The position numbers were made by a program, and so were the translations under genes. Shown here in pieces: positions 55,235 through 64,000 of a stretch of DNA of 64,000 nt; position 1 is the first letter of the stretch, and every line of letters starts with the position of its first letter. The notes under the pieces are model-generated. The model had not been told where the DNA came from and ran no database searches. It worked only from the letters and a program-made list of their open reading frames with translations. The stretch comes from Ornithinibacillus californiensis (GTDB taxonomy: Bacteria; Bacillota; Bacilli; Bacillales; Amphibacillaceae): NCBI RefSeq assembly GCF_001038485.1, contig NZ_LDUE01000055.1, forward strand, positions 1 to 64,000, given 5' to 3'.

Positions 55235-55891
55235 ATGTATGAAGAATTAACGGAACTGTTCGAACAATATCGAAATGAAGATAATGCGAATCAAATGGAA
55301 AGATATATGAAAAACCACTTTTCTTTTTTAGGTATTAAGTCACCTGAAAGAAAAAAGCTAACGAATCTGTATTTCCAGGAAACGAAAATACTAAAACAGA
55401 ATTTTGATCCTAAATTTGTTAAGGCTCTTTGGAATATGGAAGAGAGGGAGTACCAGTATGTTGCCTTAGACTATATCGAACGATCACTTCGAAATGTAAC
55501 GAAAGATGACATTAAACTGATGGAGTATTTAATCACGACAAAATCTTGGTGGGATACAGTTGACATGCTAGCCCAAAAACCTATCGGAAAAATCATGATG
55601 GAATCTCCAGTATTAATTGAGGTAAAAATGGAGCAATGGTCAATAGACGTCAATATGTGGCTCAGAAGAACGGCAATATTATTTCAATTAAAATATAAAG
55701 AGAAGACAAATGCATCACTTCTATATGACTATATATTACGTAATGCAGATAGTAAGGAGTTCTTCATCCAAAAAGCAATTGGATGGGCGCTCCGCGAATA
55801 TTCAAAAACAAATCCTGAATCAGTAAGAAATTTTATACAAAATCACGAACTGGCTAAACTGAGTATTCGTGAGGGAAGTAAATATCTATAA
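55235..55891 (+). CDS. DNA alkylation repair protein (AlkD-like)
   Basis: 218-residue HEAT-like repeat protein of the AlkC/AlkD glycosylase family, removing bulky alkylated purines. Expected catalytic surface is seen in TKSWWDTVDMLA (Trp, Asp) and WLRRTAILFQLKY (Arg). The N-terminal FLGIKSPERKKLTN is typical. ATG 55235 follows AAAGGGG. Confidence 0.88.
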   Translation: MYEELTELFEQYRNEDNANQMERYMKNHFSFLGIKSPERKKLTNLYFQETKILKQNFDPKFVKALWNMEEREYQYVALDYIERSLRNVTKDDIKLMEYLITTKSWWDTVDMLAQKPIGKIMMESPVLIEVKMEQWSIDVNMWLRRTAILFQLKYKEKTNASLLYDYILRNADSKEFFIQKAIGWALREYSKTNPESVRNFIQNHELAKLSIREGSKYL

Positions 55892-55919
55892 CAGAATTAA
55901 ATATTCTATTTTCAGGTCA

Positions 55920-56456
55920 CTATTTCGTAAATCTATTGGCATAAGAACTGGCTACATAAGAATCTGGCTTAATCTTTGGTTCTATGCCTAAAGATTCCAT
56001 TCTTCCAACCATTTCGTTCACAAACACTCTAGTCTTGTTTTTATTGGATGCACCAATATCGATATGACCCTCAATGGTAAAGGAAGATCCTTTGTATATA
56101 TTCGGTAAGACAATATCTATTAGCTGTTCTTTTTTCCTTTCTGTAAACATCGATACAACCTCCTCTGTTAATGTTGTTTCAAAAGAAATCCGTTCATGCA
56201 AATTAGTCATTTTCCTCGGTATGACTACTCTTCGAAAACATGCCCACGCACCTTTTGACTCACATTGAATGACAATTCCCGTAATAAATCTTGTATAGGT
56301 CGGATGAATTTGTGAATCAGTTCCGAAAATTAATCGGTAATTACCTGTTGGGTCCTTTCTCATAAAGCGAATAATATGTTGAAAAACCTCATTAAATGAC
56401 ATATTTTTATTGGTTAGATTTTGAAAACTAAAATCCAATAATTTTAGATTAGCCAC
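55920..56456 (-). CDS. YkuK-family RNase H-like protein
   Basis: 178-residue protein of the YkuK (DUF458) family, predicted to adopt an RNase H-like fold. The acidic motif is RLIFGTDSQ, with FETTLTEEV and EGHIDIGASNKNKT further on. No nuclease activity can be claimed from sequence alone. GTG start, with GGGAGGT upstream on the minus strand. Confidence 0.8.
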   Translation of the reverse strand: MANLKLLDFSFQNLTNKNMSFNEVFQHIIRFMRKDPTGNYRLIFGTDSQIHPTYTRFITGIVIQCESKGAWACFRRVVIPRKMTNLHERISFETTLTEEVVSMFTERKKEQLIDIVLPNIYKGSSFTIEGHIDIGASNKNKTRVFVNEMVGRMESLGIEPKIKPDSYVASSYANRFTK

Positions 56457-56734
56457 TTTTAATACCTCCCAATATCACTTTAATTTTATTTTAGCGAAAA
56501 TATACACGACTATTCTTTTCTTATTGTAAATTTTGTTTTAAGAACACGTAGAATGTTCTGTTTATAGTATAGTAAATGCTTTTAAAGTCTAAGCGGTTCA
56601 GGTTGTTTCAAATAACAGAAATTTATAAATATAATATAATTTTTGTATTCGCTATGTTATAGTTAATTTAAAATCATTCATGTCATAATTTGCTAAGTCA
56701 TCTTAGAAGTTGTTTTTTTACTAGGAGGGTTAAT
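56457..56734. other. Divergent intergenic region upstream of the ABC-MoxR cluster
   Basis: About 280 AT-rich bases between ykuK-like (minus) and the cluster (plus). It contains a palindrome AGAACA-N7-TGTTCT at 56541-56559, followed closely by two TATAGT sequences that could be -10 elements. No gene is seen. Confidence 0.55.
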
Positions 56735-59188
56735 GTGGTTCAACTAAAGAGATTCGTGTTATTTCTATGTTTTTTCTGTTTTTTATTACCATTAGAAGTC
56801 CCCGCTGAAGACAATTTAGAAATTTCTATTACATATGGAATAGATGGAAAAGTTCAGATGGGAAAAGGATTTCCTATCACAGTAAAGGTGATCAACCATG
56901 GCGATACAATTTCTGGAGATCTAGTATTCTTTTCTAGTCCTACCTATGAAACCGCTGGGAATATTGTAGCTCCAGTAGAATTTCCAGGAGGAGAAGATAG
57001 TACTTTTACTGTATCAATCCCTGGATACAACGATAATTATTATTATAGCGGGCAAAATAACCGCTCCTCTTTTGTGAAGTTTTACGAAAATGGTTGGGAA
57101 GGTGGAACGGAGAAGGCTTTGAAAGGGAATGTCACAAAAAGGCCAGCCTTTTTTCCTGAAAACCGAATCGTAATTGGTACACTTACAGAAACAGCCGATT
57201 CATTAAATAGTATTAAGGGTGCACGCTATAATGGAGAATCTGTTGAATTCTTAAATTTAACAAAAGAAGATATAGCATCAGAGGCAATTGGGTTAGAAGT
57301 CTTTGACGTTCTAATTATTAATGATTTCCAACTATCCAATTTAACGGATCAACAAGTAACAGCAATTAAGGAATGGACAACAGCTGGTGGACACCTCATG
57401 TTAGGAAGTGATCCATTCAACCAGCAGCATGAGGGATTTGGAGAAATATTTTTACTAGACATCCAAGGACAGACCTCATTTAGTGAGTTGAATTTTTTTG
57501 TGCCACATAACGATGATGAGGAAAATCTACCAAACTTTGAAAATGTCGAAATTCATACTGGAGTATTAGATGACTACGTAAGTGTCGTCTATAGTCATCA
57601 ATCAATTCCTATAGTATTCAACAAAAACCATGGCATGGGAGAAATTAGCCAATTTGCATTTAACTTAGGTAGTGAAACTTTAACAGAATGGAATGGGTAT
57701 ACCACATGGTGGTCAGACGTATTACAGCAGACAGTTGATAAAGATATAGGTGGACAACGTTATACCCAGGATGAACTATCCTATCGCCTTGGGAAAATTG
57801 CCGAAACGTATCCGTCTTCGTTTATCCCTGTAAAAATTTTAGTAGTCTTGTTTATTGTCTATTTAATTGTAATCATTCCGGGATTATACTTCTTATTAAA
57901 GAAAATAGATAAAAGAGAAATCTCTTGGATTATCATTCCTGCTGTCGCTATTATTTCTAGCTTAGCAATTTTCCTAGTAGGAGCAAAAGACCGTATTGGA
58001 GGATCGCAAATTAATAATGTTAGCATCCTAGCAATCGACGAAAACGGAGTTGCCAATGGTTATGGTGCGTTTTCTATTTTATCTAATAATGGTGGTAACT
58101 ATCCAATAACAATTAAGACTGAGGGCTTCGAGGCATTCCCAATAGAAAGACACAATTATTATGAAGAATCATCCATAGATTCTTTTGCAATGGTAGAAAA
58201 GGGACAACAGCTATCAAAAATCACATTTACCGACGTGGAATACTGGTCAATTCGCTCTGCGATGGGACAGATTCATTCTTTAGATACAGGCAAACTCGAA
58301 GCAGAATTATGGGTTGAAAATAATCAACTGAACGGTAGTGTTTCTAGTAGTTTATCCTTTGACCTTAACGAAGCATATCTGCTAAGCGGCTCTAAATCTT
58401 ACCCAATTGGCGAGATTAAAGCAGGTGAAACAGTTAATGTAGAGATAGCATTAGACACAAAGAACGTACAAAACTTAATCGGAGCACCAAATTCCAACAT
58501 TGCTTCATCTATTTACTCTGGTTACTATAGTCAAAATTACTATGGTGGATTAGCAGAACCGAAGGATAGAGAAAGTTTAATGGAATGGAAAAAATTTGGT
58601 TTACTTGATTCCATCATGTACTTCGATATTCAACCAAAGGATTTAAAACAACCAGTGATTGCTGGATTTACTACAGACCTAGTTACAGAAATTGAGTTAG
58701 ATAAGAAAACGGAAGAACATAATTTACTCTCTGTGGTAACCCAAGGAGTGGATGTTGAAATCCGTTCTCTTAAAGGTGGAGAATTTAAGCTTGGAAGAGA
58801 TAGTATCACTCCTGAATTTTCAATCGTATCTGGTAACAGTGGTCTTATACACCATAACGGATTGATGTATGGAGAAAATTTTGTTGCTGTTGAACAAGGA
58901 AAGTACCAACTTACTTATCAGATTCCTGTACAGATGGATTTAAACAATATTATCGTGAATAAATTACGAATCAGACATCCAATTAGTAGTGGAACAGTTT
59001 TCAGTATTCTCAATGTAAATACGAATGAATTTATTCCTCTTGAGGGAGGACAAACGACATTCGAAGAAAATGTTAAAGACTTCATCGCAGAAGATGGTAG
59101 GGTTATTATCACGTTTGAAAAAGAAGGAATGAGTAATCCAGATGTTAACATTCCTACTATTGAACTGGAAGGAGAGTTTACCCAATGA
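56735..59188 (+). CDS. Large membrane-anchored extracytoplasmic protein of the MoxR cluster
   Basis: 817-residue protein of unknown function. A signal sequence or anchor (LKRFVLFLCFFCFLLPLEVPA) is followed by an Ig-like region and a Rossmann/GATase-like domain (EAIGLEVFDVLIINDFQ...IKEWTTAGGHLMLGSDP, about residues 180-230). Two membrane helices lie at about 366-388 and 395-416. A large C-terminal extracytoplasmic beta-rich region follows. The layout recalls DUF4350-like and Bat-type proteins found with MoxR genes. GTG 56735 follows CTAGGAGGG; the overlapping ATG at 56733 is out of frame. The stop overlaps the next start by four bases. Confidence 0.85.
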   Translation: MVQLKRFVLFLCFFCFLLPLEVPAEDNLEISITYGIDGKVQMGKGFPITVKVINHGDTISGDLVFFSSPTYETAGNIVAPVEFPGGEDSTFTVSIPGYNDNYYYSGQNNRSSFVKFYENGWEGGTEKALKGNVTKRPAFFPENRIVIGTLTETADSLNSIKGARYNGESVEFLNLTKEDIASEAIGLEVFDVLIINDFQLSNLTDQQVTAIKEWTTAGGHLMLGSDPFNQQHEGFGEIFLLDIQGQTSFSELNFFVPHNDDEENLPNFENVEIHTGVLDDYVSVVYSHQSIPIVFNKNHGMGEISQFAFNLGSETLTEWNGYTTWWSDVLQQTVDKDIGGQRYTQDELSYRLGKIAETYPSSFIPVKILVVLFIVYLIVIIPGLYFLLKKIDKREISWIIIPAVAIISSLAIFLVGAKDRIGGSQINNVSILAIDENGVANGYGAFSILSNNGGNYPITIKTEGFEAFPIERHNYYEESSIDSFAMVEKGQQLSKITFTDVEYWSIRSAMGQIHSLDTGKLEAELWVENNQLNGSVSSSLSFDLNEAYLLSGSKSYPIGEIKAGETVNVEIALDTKNVQNLIGAPNSNIASSIYSGYYSQNYYGGLAEPKDRESLMEWKKFGLLDSIMYFDIQPKDLKQPVIAGFTTDLVTEIELDKKTEEHNLLSVVTQGVDVEIRSLKGGEFKLGRDSITPEFSIVSGNSGLIHHNGLMYGENFVAVEQGKYQLTYQIPVQMDLNNIIVNKLRIRHPISSGTVFSILNVNTNEFIPLEGGQTTFEENVKDFIAEDGRVIITFEKEGMSNPDVNIPTIELEGEFTQ

Positions 59189-60123
59189 TTGAAACAATAA
59201 ATCTTACAAAGAAGTATGGGTCATTCACGGCACTAGACTCTCTTAACTTAAAGATTAAAAAGGGTACTGTCTTTGGCTTTGTTGGACATAATGGTGCCGG
59301 TAAATCTACTACTTTTTCCATATTGGCTACACTCCTTTCGCCAACATCTGGAACAGCTTTTATTAATGGCTTTGATGTAACGAAGGATCCTAAACAAGTC
59401 CGAAAACATATTGGATATATGCCTGACTTCTTTGGTGTGTATGATCAATTTAAAACAGTGGAATATCTAGACTTTTACGGAGCAAGCTATGGTATTCCCA
59501 AACCAGAGCGCGAAATACTGATACCTCAGTTATTAGAATTAGTTAATTTATCCAATAAAAAAGATGCTTATGTGGATGTTTTGTCTCGTGGGATGAAGCA
59601 ACGACTCTGTTTAGCTCGCTCACTAATTCATGATCCTGAAGTATTAATTTTGGATGAGCCTGCATCAGGTCTAGATCCTAGGGCTAGAATTGAAATGAGG
59701 GAAATTTTAAAGGAACTTAAAAATATGGGTAAAACGATTATTATTTCTTCTCATATATTACCTGAACTAGCCGAAATGTGTGATGAAATCGGTGTGATCA
59801 CAAATGGTAAATTAGTAGCATCAGGTTCTGTTGCATCCATTCAAAAACAATTACAAGCGAATAAAGTCATTCACGTGCGTGTAACTTCAGATATCGAGCT
59901 AGCGATGTTGTTCTTTGAGGATGAACCGAAAATTAGTGGTTTATCTAAACATGAACGACACGATCAAACACTACTATTTTCATACACCGGTTCAGATGAT
60001 GAACAAGTCGAACTATTAAAAAAAGCAATTCTAGCAGGATTGCAAATTACTAGCTTTAACGAAGAAGAAACTGATTTAGAGGATGTATTCCTAGAAATAA
60101 CGAAAGGAGTCGATTTCTCTTGA
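59185..60123 (+). CDS. ABC transporter ATP-binding protein
   Basis: 312-residue ABC ATPase. Walker A GHNGAGKST (about residues 34-42), Q-loop region MPDFFGVYDQF, signature LSRGMKQRL, Walker B VLILDEPASGLDP and H-loop ISSHILPELAE. The C-terminal extension of about 90 residues is typical of ABC-2 exporters. ATGA overlap with the gene before and TTGA overlap with the permease after it indicate one complex. Confidence 0.95.
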   Translation: MIETINLTKKYGSFTALDSLNLKIKKGTVFGFVGHNGAGKSTTFSILATLLSPTSGTAFINGFDVTKDPKQVRKHIGYMPDFFGVYDQFKTVEYLDFYGASYGIPKPEREILIPQLLELVNLSNKKDAYVDVLSRGMKQRLCLARSLIHDPEVLILDEPASGLDPRARIEMREILKELKNMGKTIIISSHILPELAEMCDEIGVITNGKLVASGSVASIQKQLQANKVIHVRVTSDIELAMLFFEDEPKISGLSKHERHDQTLLFSYTGSDDEQVELLKKAILAGLQITSFNEEETDLEDVFLEITKGVDFS

Positions 60124-60971
60124 AAACTAGATTTATCAATCCTGTATTAAATAAGGAAATAAAGCTCCGTTTTCGTTCATTTAAAGGGTTCCTTGGAGTG
60201 TTCTTTTATCTATTTGCTCTGGGGTTAATTGCGATTGGATTCATTGTCGTAAATACTATATTTAGCTCTTCTGCAATATTTAGTCCGGAACAAAGTCGAG
60301 CCATGTTCATGGTGTTGTCTTTTGTACAAATGGCATTAATTTTGTTTATGACACCAGGATTAACCTCCGGTGTAATAAGTGGAGAACGTGAGCGACAGAC
60401 ACTGAATATTTTACTTACAACACCACAGTCTTCAACAAGTATTATTTTTAGTAAACTAATATCGTCTATTTCATATTTATTATTAATGATGGTATCCTCC
60501 ATGCCACTATATAGTATTGTGTTTCTTTTTGGAGGAGTTTCGCCTAGTTTAATCGTGTCTACATTTAGCTTGTATTTTGTGACAATGATTACGATTGGAA
60601 GCTTAGGTGTATTATTTTCAACCCTTATTAGAAAGACCATTGTGTCATCCATCGTGACTTATGGGATAACTTTATTTCTGACCGCTGGAACAGCATTTTT
60701 AACAATTATGATAGGCGAGATGTTCTTTTATCAGAATACCCAGACTGTCTTTCCTTATTTGACAGCGATGGTGAACCCTTTCATCATTTTACTTTCAACA
60801 TTTGAACCATATATGACTGATGAAATTCAGCGTCAAACAGGGATAGACTTCTCACTAGTTACTAGTTTTATCATCACGTATGTAGTTATTACCATTTTAT
60901 CGTTATGGGTAAGTATTCTAAAACTAAGGCCTAAAATGAAGGCTAAAAAAGGAACGATAAATAGTGAATGA
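60120..60971 (+). CDS. ABC-2 type transporter permease
   Basis: 283-residue permease with about six membrane helices (GFLGVFFYLFALGLIAIGFIVV; MALILFMTPGLTSGVISGERERQTLNILLTTPQSS). The ISGERERQTLNILLTTP stretch is the ABC-2 coupling region. TTG start overlaps the ATPase stop. The substrate is unknown. Confidence 0.92.
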   Translation: MKTRFINPVLNKEIKLRFRSFKGFLGVFFYLFALGLIAIGFIVVNTIFSSSAIFSPEQSRAMFMVLSFVQMALILFMTPGLTSGVISGERERQTLNILLTTPQSSTSIIFSKLISSISYLLLMMVSSMPLYSIVFLFGGVSPSLIVSTFSLYFVTMITIGSLGVLFSTLIRKTIVSSIVTYGITLFLTAGTAFLTIMIGEMFFYQNTQTVFPYLTAMVNPFIILLSTFEPYMTDEIQRQTGIDFSLVTSFIITYVVITILSLWVSILKLRPKMKAKKGTINSE

Positions 60972-62556
60972 CAAACAACAGTTTATTGCGTTGTTAAAAG
61001 TTGCTAAACGAAAATTATTCCTGAAACATGTCACGAAGCAAATCTACAACGGTATGCTTGGTTTAGGTTTGTTTACGTTGCTTCTAATAATAGCTGCAAG
61101 GATTGTTGTTATTACTCATCTAGTTGATAAAATAATCATTTTTTCACTGATCATTGCTATCGGTGTCATCGTTCTTAGTATTGTAAAGGGACCAAGTAAA
61201 GTTTCAGCAGCCGATTATTATGATTTGTTTGTAACAGAAGATAGGATTAAGACTTCGCTTCATTATATAGATGATACATCGATGATGAGTCAATTGCAGC
61301 GTAGAGATACAATCTCGAAAATGACGGAAGCACTACCAGCATTACAAGCTAAGAAAATAAAAATAATTCATGGAATGCCACTTGTTTTACTTGGTTTATT
61401 TTTATTCCTATCGATTACGCTATATTATCTACCTAATGAGACGATGAAATTAGCTGTTGAAAAAGAAAAGGAAGAGAAAATTGTTGAAGAGACGAAGGAT
61501 GATATTGAAGAACTGGCAAAAGATGATCAAACAGAAAAGTTGAAAGAATTTGAGGAAACAACAAAAGAATTAAAAGAGAGTAAAGAATTGCTTGAAGAAT
61601 TGTTAAAAGAGGAAGCAAAGCTCGAACAAGAAAAACAAATTGCAGAAGATAACGAAAAGAAGTTAAAAGAGATTGCTCAAGAAACGAAGGCTTTAGAAAA
61701 ACTCTCCGAGGCATTAGAAAGTTTAGATGCTAGCAAACTGGATGAAGCAATAAAAGATCTTTTAGAACAAAAGTTATCATCGTTAACAGCGGAAGAAAAA
61801 AAGGCTTTAGAAGACTTAATCGCCTCAGTCTTAAATGATAGTAGCGCTAAACTTGATGAACTAACAGATGAACAACTAGATGAATTAGTTGCTGCATTAG
61901 AAGAAGAACTGAACACTCTAATGGAAAGTGCAATTTCATTCAATAATTTACTAGCATTACAAGAACAAATTCAAGATATTGCTAGTTCATTACAACAAAA
62001 TATGTCTAACATTGGTTTGTCCGATTCGAATCAATTAGCTTTTGGAAACCAAAATCAGTCAGGACAACAAAGCCAAAATGGTAACCAATCGAACTCAGGT
62101 CAAAATGGTGCCCCTAATGAGGGTGGCCAAAATCCCTCTGAAGGAAATGGTGATGGGAATGGGGGTAGTGACGGTTCTGGGAATGGAAGTGGTGATGGAA
62201 GCGGAACAGGCAATGGTTCAGGTTCTGGAACTGGAAGCGGCTCTGGCAGCGGTGGAACGGGTTCAGGTGGAGCAGGTGCAGGATTCGGCCAAGGGTCACG
62301 AGAATTAACTATTCCAGAGAAAATCGAAGGCAATGACATGATTGAAGAAGACTTTGGCGAATTTGCTGAAGGAAGTAGTGAATTTCAGACTACTCCTGAA
62401 GGATTAGTTATAAAAGGTTCTGTTCGCTCCTATGAAGAAGTTTATGGAGATTATGCTAGTTCTTATCGTAATAGTGTAGAACGATTAGAATTGCCAGCAT
62501 ATCTAGAAGATGTTGTAAAAGATTATTTTAGTGATCTAGACCCGGAAGGAGAATGA
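60964..62556 (+). CDS. Membrane protein with coiled coil and Gly/Ser-rich region (DUF4175-like)
   Basis: 530-residue protein. Two membrane helices near residues 31-75 and a third near 138-156 are followed by a highly charged Glu/Lys coiled coil (about 160-300). A Gln/Asn/Ser-rich part leads to a 50-residue Gly-Ser tract (about 392-445), and a conserved tail ends in SYRNSVERLELPAYLEDVVKDYFSDLDPEGE. It resembles the DUF4175-type proteins seen in MoxR/DUF58 operons. GTG 60964 overlaps the permease by eight bases. The Gly-Ser tract is low-complexity and may act as a flexible linker. Confidence 0.82.
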   Translation: MNDKQQFIALLKVAKRKLFLKHVTKQIYNGMLGLGLFTLLLIIAARIVVITHLVDKIIIFSLIIAIGVIVLSIVKGPSKVSAADYYDLFVTEDRIKTSLHYIDDTSMMSQLQRRDTISKMTEALPALQAKKIKIIHGMPLVLLGLFLFLSITLYYLPNETMKLAVEKEKEEKIVEETKDDIEELAKDDQTEKLKEFEETTKELKESKELLEELLKEEAKLEQEKQIAEDNEKKLKEIAQETKALEKLSEALESLDASKLDEAIKDLLEQKLSSLTAEEKKALEDLIASVLNDSSAKLDELTDEQLDELVAALEEELNTLMESAISFNNLLALQEQIQDIASSLQQNMSNIGLSDSNQLAFGNQNQSGQQSQNGNQSNSGQNGAPNEGGQNPSEGNGDGNGGSDGSGNGSGDGSGTGNGSGSGTGSGSGSGGTGSGGAGAGFGQGSRELTIPEKIEGNDMIEEDFGEFAEGSSEFQTTPEGLVIKGSVRSYEEVYGDYASSYRNSVERLELPAYLEDVVKDYFSDLDPEGE

Positions 62557-62559
62557 ATC

Positions 62560-63558
62560 TTGATTGATTTAGAATCAAAAGAGAAGCAATTGCAAGAAGT
62601 AACCGAACAAATCGTAAAAGTAAAACAAGAAATAAATTCTTTTATCGTTGGACAGAGTGACGTCATAGACCAAGTACTATGGACTATTCTTTCTGGTGGT
62701 CATGCCTTACTCGAGGGATTACCCGGTTTAGGGAAAACGATGTTAGTACGGACAATTTCCGATGTAATGGATTTAAGATTCTCTAGAATACAATTTACTC
62801 CTGATCTAATGCCTTCGGATATAACTGGAACGATGCTTATCGAACCAAGTGAAAGTGGTAAACAAGTATTTACCTTTCATGAAGGTCCGATATTTTCCAA
62901 TATCGTATTAGCAGATGAGATTAATCGGGCGACACCAAAAACACAAAGTGCGTTACTTGAGGCAATGGGGGAGAAGACTGTTTCAGTGATGGGGAGTACG
63001 AAAAAACTACCAGAGCCCTTTTTTGTTTTAGCTACTCAGAACCCACTTGATTTAGAAGGAACCTATCCATTACCAGAAGCGCAAATGGACCGCTTTTTAT
63101 TAAAAATAAACGTTAACTATCCAACGAAAGATGAATTAAAACAGATTGTTTTACACACGACAGGATTAGATACACCAAAAGTTGCTAAAATTATGGATGG
63201 TAATTCGATTCAAGCGATTCAACGTCTAGCTACAGAAATACTAGTTTCTGATGAAATGCTAGATTTCGCTGTGAATCTTATTATGGCAACCCATCCAGAT
63301 CAAGAACAAAGTACGGATTCAGTGAAAAAATATGTTCGATATGGTTCAGGTCCACGTGGCCTTCAAGCATTAATTCGAATTGCTAAAGTTCGTGCTTTAT
63401 CACTTGGTCGCTTTCATGTTTCAAAAGGCGATATTAAACAAGCAGCTAAACCAGTGTTACGTCATCGTTTATTCCTTAATTTTGAAGGAGAAGCAACTGG
63501 AATTACAAGTGATGAGGTAATTGATGAGGTATTATCCAAGATTGGTGAGAGGTCATGA
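62560..63558 (+). CDS. MoxR-family AAA+ ATPase
   Basis: 332-residue MoxR ATPase. Walker A EGLPGLGKTMLVRTI, Walker B IVLADEINRATPKTQSALLEAMGE, sensor 1 VLATQNPLDLEGTYPLPEAQMDRFLLKI, and lid/sensor 2 GSGPRGLQALIRIAKVRALSLGR. MoxR proteins act as chaperones for metal insertion or assembly of complexes with VWA/DUF58 proteins, such as the one encoded next. TTG start after GGAAGGAGA; ATGA overlap with the next gene. Confidence 0.95.
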   Translation: MIDLESKEKQLQEVTEQIVKVKQEINSFIVGQSDVIDQVLWTILSGGHALLEGLPGLGKTMLVRTISDVMDLRFSRIQFTPDLMPSDITGTMLIEPSESGKQVFTFHEGPIFSNIVLADEINRATPKTQSALLEAMGEKTVSVMGSTKKLPEPFFVLATQNPLDLEGTYPLPEAQMDRFLLKINVNYPTKDELKQIVLHTTGLDTPKVAKIMDGNSIQAIQRLATEILVSDEMLDFAVNLIMATHPDQEQSTDSVKKYVRYGSGPRGLQALIRIAKVRALSLGRFHVSKGDIKQAAKPVLRHRLFLNFEGEATGITSDEVIDEVLSKIGERS

Positions 63559-64000
63559 GTGAAGCCCTACTTACTAGTAGTTTAATGTATCGGTTGGACA
63601 AGCATCGCTTCCAGACTCGTAATAGGAAGCGAGGGCATCATAAAGGTGCAAGAAGATCAACTAAACAAGGAACTTCACTAGAATTTTCCGATTATCGCCA
63701 GTATCAACCAGGAGATGATCTACGACAAATAGATTGGAATGTGTTTGCAAGAACGAATAAGCATTATATCAAACGCTTTTTAGATGAACAAGAAATGGTC
63801 GTTTCTATATTTCTCGATTGTACGAAATCTATGACTCTCATTCCAGAGAAGTGGCGATTTGCTAAAGGACTCGCTGCTGCACTAGGTTATATGTCCTTGA
63901 GTGCCGATGATCGTGTTGGTATATTTCCAATTGGTGCGCAAACTCATCCCTTTGCCTATAAAAAAGGCAAAGCTTTTTCTAATCGCCTTGTTCATTATGT
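63555..64000 (+). CDS. DUF58 protein, 5' part (cut by window end)
   Basis: First 148 codons of a DUF58/YeaD-like protein, the usual partner of MoxR. The DUF58 signature SLEFSDYRQYQPGDDLRQIDWNVFART is complete. A VWA-like beta strand with a partial MIDAS motif LDCTKSM follows, then DDRVGIFPIG. No N-terminal membrane helices are present, unlike some DUF58 proteins. The gene runs off the window end. A transglutaminase gene often follows in this arrangement. Confidence 0.93.
   Translation, partial: MSEALLTSSLMYRLDKHRFQTRNRKRGHHKGARRSTKQGTSLEFSDYRQYQPGDDLRQIDWNVFARTNKHYIKRFLDEQEMVVSIFLDCTKSMTLIPEKWRFAKGLAAALGYMSLSADDRVGIFPIGAQTHPFAYKKGKAFSNRLVHY

Noticed and set aside
56541-56559. LexA box upstream of the ABC-MoxR cluster
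   Set aside because: The half sites GAAC and GTTC are nine bases apart, not four as in Bacillus LexA boxes.
62042-62339. Frames in other registers across the Gly-Ser tract of the 530-residue protein
   Set aside because: Low-complexity, GC-richer DNA stays open in several frames by composition alone.

Overview
The window is chromosomal DNA of an endospore-forming, AT-rich member of the Bacillaceae. This is shown by spoVS, cotE, spoVK, sirA, tlp, a Kin-type sporulation kinase and Bacillus-style LexA, GlnR and Spo0A sites. Gene order follows the Bacillus subtilis ymdA-ymcA-cotE-mutSL-miaA-hfq-spoVK-ynb-glnRA-lexA-yne-citB-parEC segment. Insertions and losses suggest a relative of the halotolerant genera (Oceanobacillus, Virgibacillus and similar), but the sequence alone does not fix genus or species. 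No rRNA, tRNA or CRISPR array was seen.

Layout. 1-0.9 kb: 3' part of an IS4-type transposase. 1.3-7.2 kb: RNase Y, YmdB, SpoVS, MiaB, RicA and CotE (RNA turnover, tRNA modification, sporulation). 7.3-13.6 kb: mutS, mutL, a Dps-like ferritin, miaA and hfq. 13.6-13.7 kb: a long palindrome, followed by spoVK, hflX, the PLP enzyme ynbB and the glnRA operon with two GlnR boxes. 19.2-21 kb: the lexA SOS divergon, in which the usual division inhibitor gene yneA is replaced by a 30-codon membrane peptide, then yneB and ynzC. 21.2-26.8 kb: tkt, sirA (with a perfect Spo0A box), yneF, and the cytochrome c biogenesis genes ccdA-ccdB-ccdC with an orphan Mrp antiporter subunit B between them, then yneK. 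27-33.4 kb: a PAS sensor kinase, aconitase, a thioredoxin-like protein, a small FbpB-like gene whose start lies in a hairpin, tlp, yneP and yneQ. 33.4-35.3 kb, minus strand: yidD, folE2 and plsY. 35.5-40.5 kb: yneT, parE and parC.

40.55-40.85 kb holds a MITE-like element with an elaborate nested secondary structure. Next come a methyltransferase, then a TetR-regulated leucine/isovaleryl-type acyl-CoA degradation cluster (acyl-CoA dehydrogenase, biotin carboxylase, biotin carrier, enoyl-CoA hydratase, carboxyltransferase). These are followed by a flavin reductase, a CBS protein, a two-headed dynamin-like GTPase and a 5'-3' exonuclease. 53.4-56.5 kb: a poly-asparagine mini-protein, a CPBP protease, a LysM-CAP secreted protein, an AlkD-like DNA repair protein and a YkuK-like protein. 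56.7-64 kb: a tightly coupled row of five genes (large extracytoplasmic protein, ABC ATPase, ABC permease, coiled-coil/Gly-rich membrane protein, MoxR ATPase) running into a DUF58 protein cut by the window end. It is a coherent and little-characterised envelope system.

The most interesting points are the SOS-controlled 30-residue membrane peptide, the hairpin-embedded start of the FbpB-like gene, the TetR gene with no canonical start codon, the structured MITE-like element, the poly-Asn protein, the orphan MrpB and the ABC-MoxR-DUF58 cluster.
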